From Pseudoips prasinana (lineage: Eukaryota > Arthropoda > Insecta > Lepidoptera > Nolidae), in assembly GCA_951640165.1 (NCBI GenBank), contig OX621249.1:6995001-7059000 (forward strand): a stretch of 64,000 nt of DNA. Direction: 5' to 3'. This document shows positions 11,901 through 23,169 of the stretch, one piece after another; positions within the stretch are counted from its first letter, which is position 1, and each line of letters starts with the position of its first letter. The notes below the pieces were generated by a model, which saw only the letters and a list, made by a program, of their open reading frames with translations, did not search any database and had not been told where the DNA came from. A program made the position numbers and the translations under genes.

Positions 11901-12333
11901 AACTAGTTCACTAGCAATTGCGTCAGGGTGGATGTTATTGAGGTGGTTCAAAAACAAATCAGTAGGAGTGAATTGAATAGAACTGTGGCAGGAAACTGCC
12001 CCCCAGATTTCTCAAAATTCCCATCCTTTTCATTAAGAGAGAGTTCTTTTTTTAAATATTGTATGTCAGATGCGGAATTTGTGTACCACGACTTTATAGA
12101 TTCAAAATCCTATATGCCTATTTTTTTTTTTTTTATTTATTTATATATATTTTTTTACAATTGTATAACATATAAGTAATCTCGCCAAACTGTTACGTTT
12201 AATGGCGAGTAACGCGCTCTTGTAGTACAATAAATCTTAACCTACATACATCTACATTTAATTTACATATTTAGGACATACTTAAGGCTAGGTACATTTG
12301 ACAGACCCATCGTCTTTAGGCATGATCAATACC

Positions 12334-15034
12334 TCAGGTCTCAGATGACCCCTCTCCACCATCGAGAAGTAAATCCCTCAACTTTAATTTTAAACTACTA
12401 ATACTTATTTTAGGTGTTTGTCTCAATATCGGTAATTTATTGAAAATATGTGGTATAAAAAATTTTGAAGTTCGTTTTCCATAATAATTGGTCACCTTCG
12501 GTTGAACGAGATTTTTATTTATAACTCTCCTTGTGTTATATTTATTTTCAACAGGAGTTTTATAAGTCTCGCTATAATAATATTCTAAAGCTATCAAATA
12601 ATTTATTTTAGTATCTACTGGCAATAGTTTACAAATAGGGAATAATTTGTCGTAGTCCTGATTACATTTTTGTTTTACTTTATTACTAACTAGGAATTTA
12701 ATCTTAACTGTAAATTTTTTATCTCATTTAAATATGTTTTAAATGTTCTTCCATAAACAATTAAACAGTAACTTATAAGTGATTCGGCCAATGCGTAATA
12801 TACGACTCGCAACGTATGTTTATTTAATATTCGGTTCAGTTGGTAAAACTTCCCTAATACGGACCTTAGTCGGTTACAAGTATGTGCGACGTGAATTTTC
12901 CAATTAAAGTTTGTGTCAATAGTAAGGCCAAGGTATTTAAACGTTTCAACATATTCTATCTCACTACAGGTGCAGCTGATTTTATTATTATGAAGACACT
13001 CGTATGTATGGCCAATTACTGTCAGGTCCTCTTTTTGAGTACTCTTAGCTCGTTGGTTATATGGCGAGTGTATATGCATGCACTTAGTTTTTGACAGGTT
13101 TAATATGATCCCGTTGTCGTGGGCCCATTTGGTGATATTTTCAAAATCTTCCTCTATATTTTTTTTTACTTCCGATATATTCCTTGAGCCGTATACTATT
13201 AAAATATCGTCTGCATATACATACACCCGACACTTATTTACAATATTTGACACACTGTTCACATGCATCACGTAACCGACCGGCCCGAACACTGAACCGG
13301 TCGGCACACCTAACTGCACAGATGCCGCGTCGCCAGTCTCTCCTGCAATGGTCGTACGTATTTTCCTATTAAACAGGTAGTTTTTGAACCAGTTATTAGT
13401 GGGTCCACGTATCCCACATTCATCCATAGCCTGTAATAATGTGTCGTGATCCAGTGTGTCAAATGCTTTTTTGTAATCAATAACAAGTGAGATCAGTTGT
13501 TTACCAGAGTCTAATGATTCATTAACATAGTCCGCAAAGTCCGTCAAAGCCGAGACAGTACTACGTCCTTTCCGAAAGCCATGCTGACTGTCTGAAAGAA
13601 TATTATTACTCTCTAAAAATTTACTAATTTGGCCTACAATATTTTTTTCTATAATTTTATCAATAACCGATAGAATGGCTATCGGCCTGTAATTGACATA
13701 TTCTAAGTGACTACCAGACTTATAAAGGGGGCGTATTAGTGCGATTTTTAATTCATTGGGATATAAGCCGTTGGTTAGGCACATATTCATGAATTTTGCT
13801 ATAATAGGACTTGATTGTTTTCGCACGTATTTAATATATTTTACCCTTATCCCATCGAATCCAGGTGCTTTTTCACATGATAGCAGATTAATATTTTTTT
13901 CTATTTCCACTGGCGTTACTGATTTATATCTAAAGGAAACATTACTTGGCCTCACATAATTATGTCTGTCTAGAAATTTAACGCTACATGTATGTTTAAT
14001 ACTTTGTATTTCTTCAGTAAAAGTTTTTGAAAAATTTGTACAAATTTGACTAATACTTTCCGTTTTACCTAAATATCTAAGTATCACATTATCAAGACTA
14101 GTTTTGTTGTGACCCAGCCACATATTAATATTTGACCAAATTTTCCTAAAATCTCCATTACATTCTTTTATTTGTAATTGTCTATATTTATTTTTCGCCT
14201 CGTTTACTAGCTTATTAATCTTATTTCTAAATTTTGTGTATTCTAATCGTTTGTTCATATTCTTTGGGTCAGATCTCTATATTCTAAATAAATAATCCCT
14301 ACGGTTTAACATTCTGAACAGATAATTATCTATCCATGGCTCTTTTTTCCTTTTATTTTTATTTTTGACCACAACGGTACTTTCCTTATATATCTCGTTG
14401 AACACTGTACATAATGTCTGAAACAAAGTTAACGGGCACGCTATTTCAAGCAGTTGCGTCCAGTCATAAGCATGAAGTTTCTGTTTAACTTTCTCGTCAC
14501 TTATAATTTCTCTCATACAGCTACAGCTGTCCCGTTTTGTATCTGTGCTATAATAACTTCCTCGCAAGTCTAGCACTATTCCAACGGCGTGATGATCAGA
14601 GATGTGTGTTTCCAGTACGTACGACAAGGCGCCAAACTCGTTGCATCCCGCTCTCACCCATACGTGATCCAATGTTGATGTTTCAAGCCGGCCGTCCACG
14701 ATCGCTTCTCGTGTTATCTCTGAACTCGGTATAGCACACTGTAGGCCGTAACTACACAAGGTGTTTTTGTATTTTCTAGTACTTGGGTTTTCGGTGGCAT
14801 ACGAGATGTCTATTTTGGTGTCGCCAATCACAAGAACGTTATCTATGGCTGAGACTGATTTTAAGGTAGTTTCCAACTCGTCCACAAATTGGGATTTATT
14901 TGTGTTAGGTGGTCTATATACAGCAATTATATGTGTATTTCTTGATTTTGTTTTCAGTTGTCCGTGGATCATTTCCAGGGTAGCAGTTCGCACTGTTTGA
15001 GCTTCAAAATTAAGTCCATGTTTTACATATATTA

Positions 15035-15039
<5 letters not shown>
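12334..15039 (-). pseudogene. LINE B ORF2, distal endonuclease, reverse transcriptase and C-terminus
   Basis: Minus-strand coding from 15039 gives IYVKHGLNFEA, IIAVYRPP, VIGDTKIDIS, TLDHVWVRAG and ISDHHAVGIV, the second half of an APE endonuclease. An in-frame TAG stands at 14279-14277. RT follows (14258-12690): EKAPGFDGI, ALIRPLYKSG, NYRPIAILS, HGFRKGRSTVSAL, DYKKAFDTLDH, LGVPTGSVFGP and the catalytic VYADDILIVY. A one-base shift near 12690 separates the C-terminal tail (12624-12334). In GVPTGSVFGP the usual PQGSVLGP Gln and Leu are replaced. The copy is inactive but only lightly damaged. Confidence 0.85.
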
Positions 15040-15066
<27 letters not shown>

Positions 15067-15297
15067 GCTTTATTTCTTCTCTCACACAGAAAATAGGTAC
15101 ATGAAAAATGTCTTATTAACAATTAATTCATTAATGTTTGCTTAACATTGTAGAGGTGAAATCTGTGTGAGAGACTGGTATCCGTACTAGGTGGTAAACC
15201 TGTATGACAGATGACCAGCCTCTCCTAACTCTAGACATGAAGGTGTAATTTGGCATTCAATGATTAAGTTGTGTTGAGGAAGTATATCAGTACTCGA

Positions 15298-15345
15298 GGT
15301 GTGTGTGTGTGTGTGTGGTGTGTCTATGTGTGTGTGTGTGTGTGT

Positions 15346-15376
<31 letters not shown>

Positions 15377-15410
15377 GTGTGTCTGTGTGTATGTGGTGTG
15401 GGTGCGTGTG

Positions 15411-15446
<36 letters not shown>

Positions 15447-15450
15447 AGTG
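15298..15450. repeat. (GT)n microsatellite in LINE A 3' UTR
   Basis: About 150 bases of GTGTGT with interruptions (GTGGTGTGTCTATG, GTGGGTGCGTG). On the LINE strand it is (AC)n beginning just after the ORF2 stop. LINE C has an equivalent (CA)n run in the same place (54690-54805), so the array belongs to the retrotransposon 3' UTR rather than to the host. Confidence 0.9.
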
Positions 15451-15475
15451 TAGTGCGATCTTAAATATGAAATAA

Positions 15476-18456
15476 CTATGATGGGATAAATAGAAGATTT
15501 TCAGTTTCTTCATAGTTAAGAGATTTTAGCCAATTAGAAATTTTTTGTTTGCATTGATAATTAGTTAGGGAGTAAATATTTAATTTTTGATTAATTTTAT
15601 TATATAGATATCGTCCCCGAAAACTGAAAAATTTGCGTGCAAATTCTGTGTGCCAACGATTGTCAGTTGAAGCGCAAACCCTATACTTACGACGTTTGTT
15701 AATGATGGAAGAGTCATATGGAAGAAGAGAGTGTTGCTTTAGGACAATATTTAGTATATATAGTTGGCGCACTGTAAGAACATCCGAGATTTTATAAAGG
15801 TCAACAGTTGGGTGTAAAAAAGGCAAAAAGTGGCTAACCTTAAGTACTGCCCTTTGAGCTCTTTCCACCTTTATTAAATTAGTCTTACAGGTGCCACCCC
15901 ATATAGAAATACAGTAGGATAAGATGGGTTGGCATAGAGAGATATAGACCATTTTGATGATCTTCTTATCAGCTATGTGGCGCAGATTTTTAAAGATGAA
16001 TATGAGTTTGCGTATTCTGGCTGAAAGAAGATCTATATGGTAGTTGAAACATAGGGAACTATCCAATATGACGCCGAGGTATTTAATATTAGTGGTTCTT
16101 TTTAGATGGCTACAAGCACAGGAGTGATACTCTAGGCAGGTATGGGCTACAATGACGCCATCATTTGGTAGGTTTGTTGGAGTATTTTTGATCGCGAAAC
16201 AAATGTAATTGGTTTTGTCGACATTTAGTGTTAGTCCATTATTCCTGAGCCATAATGAGACTGCATTGAAACCCATCTGTGCAAAAGAAAAGGTGTCACT
16301 CCAACTATCTCCGTGAAATACTAGTGCAGTGTCATCCGCGAAGGTTACGATCTTGCCATTTTTTAGCTGTAAGTCACATAAATCATTTAGGTATGTAAGA
16401 AAGAGCGTAGGGCCGAGTACGCTGCCCTGGGGAACTCCAAATGTAATTGGTAGATCATTGCTAGTGATATCACCAACTCTTACTCTTTGGTATCTATCAC
16501 TGAGGTAATCCGTCAACAATTTGTGTTGCACATCACGGATGCCTAGCTTCTCTAGTTTTTTCAATAGGAGTGGGACAGAGACTGTGTCAAATGCTTTTGC
16601 TAGGTCTAGAAAGATGGCTATTACTTTTTTATTATTATCTAGATTGCACACAATATGATGAGTTATCTCATGCACCGCGTCACTTGTGGAAATACCTGCT
16701 CTGAAGCCAAATTGCGATTTAGATAAGAGGTTTTTGGACTCTAGATAATCTATCAAACGTTTATTTAAAAGCTTTTCTACTAATTTTGAGAGAGTCGAAA
16801 GAATAGAGATGGGTCTGTAGTTGTTGACACAGCCTCTGTCCCCACTCTTATATATAGGAATTACTTCGGCGAGTTTTAGTTCCTTGGGAAAAATTCCGGT
16901 GTCAAACATAAGGTTAAAGATATACGTTAGAGGGGGCACTAATATATGATGATATCGCTTTAGGAAGGTTCCCGAGATTTTGTCCCGTCCAAAAGAGTTT
17001 ATCTTTTTAAGGTTGAGTATATAGTTTCGAACCTCAGCTTCGGTAGTCGGAGTTAAAACAAATGAAAAGGGACACGGGTCAATGGACGAGACATCAGGTA
17101 CAGAGGAAGGGATTTTATCGGCTAAAGTTTTACCCAATGATGCGAAAAAACTATTAATGTTGTTAATTGAGGATATTGGATTATTAGGTGTTATTAAATC
17201 TGTAGTTGAGTGTGATTTTGTGTTATAGTGTGTAACCGTTTTTATAGTGTCCCACAAGGCCTTACTATTAGATTTTGCCGAATTTTTTAGTTGCTCTTTT
17301 TCATAATTTACTTTAATCTTTTTAAGTAGGGAATTACAGAAATTTCTGTATCTACGATAAGTAGTTTTTATTATGTCGTTGCTGGGATTTTTCTTAGCTT
17401 TAATGTGCAATTTGTCTCGATTTTTAATGCACCTTAAGAGACCAGTAGTCATCCATGGCTTTTTAATACGCCTGCGATTTGGGACTCTAATCATATGCGT
17501 GTTAGATTTGATTAAGGAGTTAAGGATAGATATTAAAAGTGAAGTAGCTTCATTAGCGTCATGTGAGTTATAAATACAGTCAAAACCTATATTACTCATG
17601 TCAACATCTAATCTGTTGTAATTGATTTTATTTATGGTTAAAGCCTTAGTATGTTGAACCTGGAGTTTCAGTACAATTATTACGGCGTCGTGATCAGTAA
17701 CCGAGGTCTCTGCAACAAAACAGTAAGCTGGAAGTGTGCTTTTTAGCATGACATGGTCCAAGCAGGTTTTACTATGAGTGGGTAACTGATGTGCAGGTAA
17801 AACGCTGTGCGAGGCAAGCAGATTCAGGTAAGTCATTGAATCGGGATCTTTATTATTAGGCGTTATGTCCACATTTATGTCTCCTATTATTATGATATTA
17901 GGACATTTTAGATTATTAAGAAGCTCGTTAAGAGAATCTAGGAACGGTTGTAAGTCTTTATGTCCAGGGGGACGGTAAATAGCAACCACGATTGTATTTC
18001 TATTCACTTTTATTGTAACGCAGTTGGCGTCGCGCAGGGTGGAAGTCAACACAGTTACTCGCATAGTGCTTTTTATGTAGACAATCACACCTTCATTTTG
18101 CGTTAGGTTATTTCCGCTTTGAATGTAATTATAGCCATCTAAAGGGGGGATGAAGTGAGCATGACGCAGCCAACATTCAGATAGCACAATCAGATCCCAA
18201 TCGATACTTGATCTTTGAAGTGTTGTTAGAAATCCTGGGAAGTTGCGATTAACACTGCGTATGTTCTGATGTATGATTTTTAAGCTCAGGTGAGGGGTAT
18301 CAATAAGTCTTGAGCAGTCATCTATTTCGCAGTTTGATGATTGTACAACTTGAAAGTCGTCAATTATTTCGTTTATATTATCGAATGTTAACAGCAGTAT
18401 TACAGATAGGCGAGTTCTGATAATGTGCGACAGGCATGTTAGATAATTTTTTTTTG
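15476..18456 (-). CDS. LINE A ORF2: endonuclease and reverse transcriptase
   Basis: The uninterrupted frame has its first ATG at 18187, but the frame is open upstream. It there encodes KIIHQNIRSVN, the first endonuclease motif, so the true start must be further 5'. Downstream come LSECWL, VVAIYRPPGH, IIIGDINVDITP, CLDHVML, TDHDAVI, then RT motifs LKKINSFGRDKISG, LAEVIPIYKSGD, NNYRPISILS, QFGFRAGISTSDAV, FLDLAKAFDTV, FGVPQGSVLGPTLF and TFADDTALVF, and a C-terminal thumb region. It performs target-primed reverse transcription. A nine-T run at 18447-18455 lies between the candidate start (MTIAQYAKK frame) and the ORF2 frame. A one-base change there would join them. All catalytic residues are present. 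Confidence 0.9.
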
Positions 18457-18746
18457 GCGTATTGTGCGATTGTCATGATTTTTGGTAAAGGCAAGTGGAT
18501 ATTAGAATGTAGTATAGTAGTGTGGAAGAGACCATTTTGTAATGATGTGATTGGATAGTGAGTGTATATAGGAATTGAGTGTAGAGTGTGAATGTGTAGA
18601 TACAAAAGTAGTGTGTGTGTGATGATCGTGCGTTGAAATGGAGTAGAACATAAGATTTTACATGGAAAAACAAGTATTACGTAACAGAATATAAAACAAA
18701 GAGTACATAATATAAGACAAAAAAGTTTACAATTACTCAGGGATAG

Positions 18747-19682
18747 TCATTTCGGTACTATTCTATTTAGATCTTGTTCACAGTTTATACGTATGGCTGG
18801 TGAGTCTTGAGTTCGTTTTATGTATATTTTCCCATATGAAGTCCAGGTACCATGGTAGTTATTGTCTTTGACTTGTTTTCTGGCCAGATACGCAAGTTTT
18901 CTTCCGAGGCTCGTTAAAGATTCGAGGACAAATACAGGCTTAGCGGGGCCCTGTAATTTGAGGTGTGTGGTGCTGAGTTTATTGTCTTTATTGGCCTTGT
19001 TGAAGTCTTTACATTGTTTTAAGAAACCATCTTTGCAAAGAGTTGAAGAAAAATTTACTATTATATGATTTCCAGAGTCATTTTTTGTCTTAAGACGATA
19101 GGCGTCTCGAATATCAGCGTCCGACACAGGGTGCTGAATCACCTCACCTATACTCTTGACAAGTGATCCTAGAGTGATTTTATTTTCGGTAGGCTGCTTA
19201 GGAATATTCCTGATTTCAATAGATGATGATCGGGAATTACGTTCTAATAATTCTATTTTATTTTCGAGTGACTCGATTTTGGTTGCATAAGAGATGTTTT
19301 GGTGTTCCAGTTGCGATATTTTTGTGACCATTTCATCATATTTCTTTGCTAGAAACTCCATACTTTTTTGTATTTCTGTATTTTGGTTTTTGATAGTTAC
19401 TACGGACTCAATCAGCTCCTCAAATTTTTCATTTTGTTTCACTTCAAAGGACTGAAACATATCTCTCATTTGGTCGGCGATAGATATATTATCGGATAAT
19501 TTACCACGATTGTCTAAGGTTTTACGCTTCAATCTACGTGTGACATTGAGCTCAGTATAGTCAGGGGGCGTAGGGTCTTGTGAAGACACATGTAGTTGTG
19601 GGTCAGATCCGTAGGACGTAGCAGGAGACTTTAAAATGTTCGGGCGATTGATTGACATCGGTGGACTGCGTTTTACGGACAT
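18747..19682 (-). CDS. LINE A ORF1: coiled coil and FP-like RNA-binding domain
   Basis: 311 residues, with a Pro/Ser/Thr-rich N-terminus, a coiled coil (about residues 70-150) and a C-terminal domain starting SSSIEIRNIPKQ and containing DIRDAYRLKT. This C-terminal fold is the one shared between lepidopteran LINE ORF1 proteins and the baculovirus FP25K family (Baculo_FP). In the LINE it is expected to bind the element RNA as a multimer. It precedes ORF2 on the same strand. A related ORF1 lies at 43873-44823. The family link does not indicate viral DNA here. Confidence 0.85.
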   Translation of the reverse strand: MSVKRSPPMSINRPNILKSPATSYGSDPQLHVSSQDPTPPDYTELNVTRRLKRKTLDNRGKLSDNISIADQMRDMFQSFEVKQNEKFEELIESVVTIKNQNTEIQKSMEFLAKKYDEMVTKISQLEHQNISYATKIESLENKIELLERNSRSSSIEIRNIPKQPTENKITLGSLVKSIGEVIQHPVSDADIRDAYRLKTKNDSGNHIIVNFSSTLCKDGFLKQCKDFNKANKDNKLSTTHLKLQGPAKPVFVLESLTSLGRKLAYLARKQVKDNNYHGTWTSYGKIYIKRTQDSPAIRINCEQDLNRIVPK

Positions 19683-20120
19683 TTTAATAAGCCCGCGACA
19701 AGAAACGAAGTTTGTTAATATAACAAGTTGCTTATTTACTCACGTAGTGAAAGCTGCGCAGGCGCTTATCGGTATCAACGGCGGGTTAAACTTAGACCCG
19801 GTGGGCGGGGGTCGCAGCGCTATGGAGAAGTCTGTTTGTCTCGCTTGCACGGACCGCGTAGGGCGTAGCTGGAGGCGGAGCTTGTGGGCCCAGTCTGCTA
19901 GTGGGCAGGCGAGATGAAGCTTGCTACGTATAGCTGTCTTCTTTACTCGTGGTTGTCTCGCTTTAATTTTTGTTAGTAGACCTCTTCGCTGCGTCTGCAC
20001 TCCGAATATTTACGCGTGATTTTTACTGAATAATTTTAATTTTAATTCCACAAAATAAATTAATAGCGGTTTGCTATGCACACGACCGTACACCAGCGGT
20101 ATCCAGGGGGGAGAGATATA

Positions 20121-20344
20121 CCTCCTCCTCTGTCATTTTCTCTCGTAAGGATAAATGTATTATATCCGAATATATTATAAAAGGATAGTTCTTCCTTCTT
20201 AATATTTATTTCACTTAATATTATAAAATCGATTTTATATTTGTTTTCTTGTAACAAAACTTGTAATTCGTTGAAATATTTTCTAAGTGACCTTATATTT
20301 AGATGAAAAATGTGTGTGTGGCCTTTAGTTTCGTCCAGTTCCAT
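20121..20344 (-). pseudogene. LINE B ORF2 N-terminal endonuclease segment
   Basis: Starts MELDETKGHTHIFHLNIRS and continues IDFIILSEINI and FILTREN, the first endonuclease motifs (Asn and Glu). It is cut at 20120 by LINE A. The frame continues at 15039 on the far side of the insertion. It lies about 130 bases after ORF1. The tail of the open frame beyond 20116 is LINE A leader sequence. Confidence 0.8.
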
Positions 20345-20475
20345 GCTTATTTTTTTTATATCGTAGTATCTTTTGTATTCAACATCGGTGGATAAACAAT
20401 CTATTTGGTCGAATGTTAACGATAAAATTCATGTAGTGTGTACTCGCCGCGCTATGTACGCATAGATATTTACTT

Positions 20476-21396
20476 TTAATCTTGAAATTGTTTTAAGTCA
20501 TCTTCCAATTTGATGTTATAAATCTTTTTCTCAGTGTAATTTTTTTTTACTAAAATACTGTTGTTTTGAACCCAGATATATTTAAAACCTTTTTGTTTTA
20601 GATCATTTCGTACGATCCACAGTAATTGCCGTTTATACTTCGGCAAATCCTCATTAATATAAATGCGTTTCTCACTGCCGTTACCGTATACTTTGTTATT
20701 TGTTAACGCCTTATTGTTTTTTTTTGCTAACATCCATCCATTGCGGGCACTTCTGGATCGTAGCGTGACAAGAATAGTCCTAGGCCTGTCCCAGTCCGGT
20801 TTTTCCTCTGTGCATCTTGAATATCATGTGGGTCCAAATCAAGTTTTTGTGCTAGTTTAGCTATCACTATTTTGGTATTCTCGTTCTTTTCCATCTCTAA
20901 TCCGTGTATTTCCAAGTTTTTTTCTTTTTCTCGTAGCTCCAATTCCTGCACCCTTTCTTCCAGGGCGTTATTATATTTTTCAAGATAAACGTTATTTTGT
21001 TCTATTGATTTGATTTTCTTTTTAGATTCCTCTTTGTATTCTATCAAAGACTGATACATTGTGGCATAAAATTCGACACTTTTAGTGAGGTCGTCAATTT
21101 ATTTCTCGAAGTTGTAAAGTATCTCCAACTTTCTATTGACTTCAGCTAGGACTGAAGTCAATAGAAAGTTGAGCGGATGATTCATCGAGATTCACCATAA
21201 TTTTCGGGTCTAATACTGGCTGAATGGGACTCGTTTTGGATTTATAACAGCTATCACAAATTTCCGTTTGCAGGAAGTGTTTATTACTCTGCTGCACACA
21301 CTTTTTGTGGAAGATTGTCTCACATCCACCTTTACACTTCACAATATCATCTTTGGTTACTGACACAAATAGTTTGCACTTTTTGCATTGAACCAT
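20476..21396 (-). pseudogene. LINE B ORF1: PHD-type finger, coiled coil, FP-like domain, broken
   Basis: Three successive minus-strand frames. 21396-21142 opens MVQCKKCKLF and shows C-x2-C, C-x3-C, HKKC and C-x2-C, a PHD/zinc-ribbon finger typical of CR1-like ORF1. 21059-20727 is a coiled coil ending in a segment like ENTKIVIAKLAQKLDLDPHD. 20733-20476 is the end of the FP-like domain (KYKRQLLWIVRNDLKQ, YIWVQNNSILVKK). An inverted duplication at 21126-21171 breaks the first junction. Its role would be RNA binding with ORF2, but this copy is not functional. Confidence 0.7.
21126..21171. repeat. Perfect 20-bp inverted repeat with 6-bp loop
   Basis: Arms 21126-21145 and 21152-21171 are exact reverse complements around the loop CTAGGA. 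The hairpin lies inside LINE B ORF1 between two frames, so it is more likely a local foldback duplication than a designed structure. Confidence 0.9.
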
Positions 21397-21553
21397 TTTT
21401 TTTTTTTTTTTAAATTAGTAGTAGTAGTAGGTACACACGTTTACTATGACACGACCGTACGCAGAGCGCGCGCGCACCGAATTGAAACAGTGTTACAGTT
21501 AATAACCAACAAAATTAAATAATTTTTATATGTGATTATGTCTATTTTCGTAG

Positions 21554-21717
21554 AGATCAACTGAGCAGCTATGAAAAGGAGCTGGCTTTAGTTGTGTGTG
21601 GAGAAGCAGGCGCGGGTACATCATCTCTGCTGATGGAAGGCGTGCAGCATTTAGAATCGAATATAGAAGATTACCGCGCCATTATTTCTGCACATGATCA
21701 GGCCGCACATTCCAAAG
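21554..21717 (+). CDS. mad1: Host exon B, Mad1-like coiled coil
   Basis: AG at 21552-21553 and GT at 21718 bound 164 nt. The first base completes the Arg codon left open by exon A. The protein continues DQLSSYEKELALVVCG, then EGVQHLESNIEDYRAI and ends in phase 1, compatible with exon C at 33254. The R-x-x-L-x-SYE-x-EL continuation is what supports Mad1. LINE B ends about 50 bases upstream and a DUF7869-like transposon begins 27 bases downstream (21745), so little original intron is left near the splice sites. Confidence 0.7.
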
Positions 21718-23169
21718 GTAATACACCTTATTTGTCATAATACTATATATCGCACCTTCGGTAGAACAAGGGCACAATTGTCAAAAATTGCAAAAATGAG
21801 TTAAGTATACAGAAATGCCTTAAAAATGCTATTTGAACTGGAGGAACAAAGACAGTCATTTAATTCCTTTAAAAATCCGCTAGGCGAAAATAGTGACTTT
21901 GTCTTATTGGTGCCTTTTTACTGCTCTCTTGGCTGGACATAGTCTCATTGGTCAGTTGCGCCGTCGGCGGGGAGAGAGGCAGTCGTCACTTGGACCGCTA
22001 ACGTCGTAAAGGTAAATATGCCCTTTTAATTTTTTGGTTTCTGGAGCGACAATGCCACATCTATTACACTTATGCCTAATTTATAATTTTAAAATTGGAA
22101 GGACAAAGTCGTTCAGACAGTTATGCCCTTGTCCGTTCAAGATTTGTTTTATTCCTTGGTCTTAAAAGTAAATGTGTTTTTGTCATTCCAATTGCAATGC
22201 TATTTTGCTAGACTTAATGACAATTACGTTTTTGTCATTCCAAATTGACTTGATTTAATATTAATGTTTGTTATTTAAGTTAATGAAATAAATTTGTATT
22301 ATTTTTTAATACAAATTTTGTGATAAATTTTCTGTTTATTTATTAGTATTGGTATTTTATGTATTTACGACTAGTAGGTATGCATTATTTGTGAATTGTG
22401 ATATGAATAGTTTCTTTGTATGATTTAAATTTTAATAAAATTTTCAGAATTTAAAATGGGATCTCGTAGTAAAAAAATTTTAATGATGCTTAATGACGAA
22501 AATAATTTGCAAATCAAAGAAACTGACACAAATTCTAATAGATCTTGTCGCGAAGGAGATGTGGGCTCTAACAGAGCAGCAAATTCAATCGAAAACTCGT
22601 CAATGTGTAAGTATATTGTTGCTATTTCTTAATTCATATTGGTATGTTACTTAAGTTTTTTATATAAATATATATTTTTTTACAGCTAATAACATGGTTG
22701 AAACATGGATAGATATGAATATAAAAAACCAGGGTCCTGTTAAATCAATGGAAGGCATCATTTCAGAAACAACGGATACACCTATTGAATCATTACCGTC
22801 ACCTCTTCTAGATTTCGAGAATTCTGATGTTGAAAAAATGGAAAATAACAATTTTGGAACAGAAATTTCTCCTGCGGTAAATACTACAGGTAAGATAATA
22901 AAACTGCTATACAAATATCTGGATTATTTCATGTGTAAAGTAACTGAGATATTATTCTTTCATCACCTTTTTAGAGGTTGCAAGTGAGCTTAACTCCTCA
23001 AAGAGTGGAGATTTTTCACCATCTGAAGGATCAGATTATAAACCGCCACGAACTGTGAAACATAAGAGTACTCGTATATTTAAAACTAGATCTCCCAAAC
23101 GTAGCACCTCGTCCAGTTCTTCAAGTTCCAGCAGTAGCTCGTCTAGTTCCAACAGCAGCAGCTCATCTA

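Larger units (their letters stand above)
15040..20115 (-). mobile_element. LINE A, complete CR1/Jockey-group retrotransposon
   Basis: A 5.08-kb minus-strand insertion with a GC-rich 5' leader (20115-19683), ORF1 (19682-18747), ORF2 (about 18450-15476) and a 3' UTR. The 3' UTR holds an (AC)n array and ends with AATAAAGC and a (TAT)n tail at 15040-15065. It is flanked by a 5-bp duplication, ATATA. Because both ORFs are open over nearly their whole length, this looks like a young, near-autonomous copy that landed in LINE B. Confidence 0.85.
12119..21500 (-). mobile_element. LINE B, near full-length CR1/Jockey-group retrotransposon, interrupted by LINE A
   Basis: Read on the minus strand, the element runs from a 5' region near 21500, through ORF1 (21396-20476) and ORF2 (20344-20121 plus 15034-12334), to a poly-A end at about 12119-12133. 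LINE A (15040-20115) sits in the endonuclease and duplicates ATATA (15035-15039 and 20116-20120). Taking LINE A out rejoins the endonuclease frame through GGGI-LIYVKHG. LINE B fills nearly the whole Mad1 intron between exons A and B, in antisense. The exact 5' boundary is uncertain. Confidence 0.8.

Noticed and set aside
15271..15453. A 60-residue Val/Cys-rich frame and a His/Thr-rich frame on the other strand
   Set aside because: Both are translations of the (GT)n microsatellite.
18747..19682. Possible baculovirus origin, because ORF1 resembles FP25K
   Set aside because: The frame sits in a complete LINE, upstream of ORF2, with a target duplication. The shared domain is a known feature of lepidopteran LINE ORF1 and no other viral gene is present.
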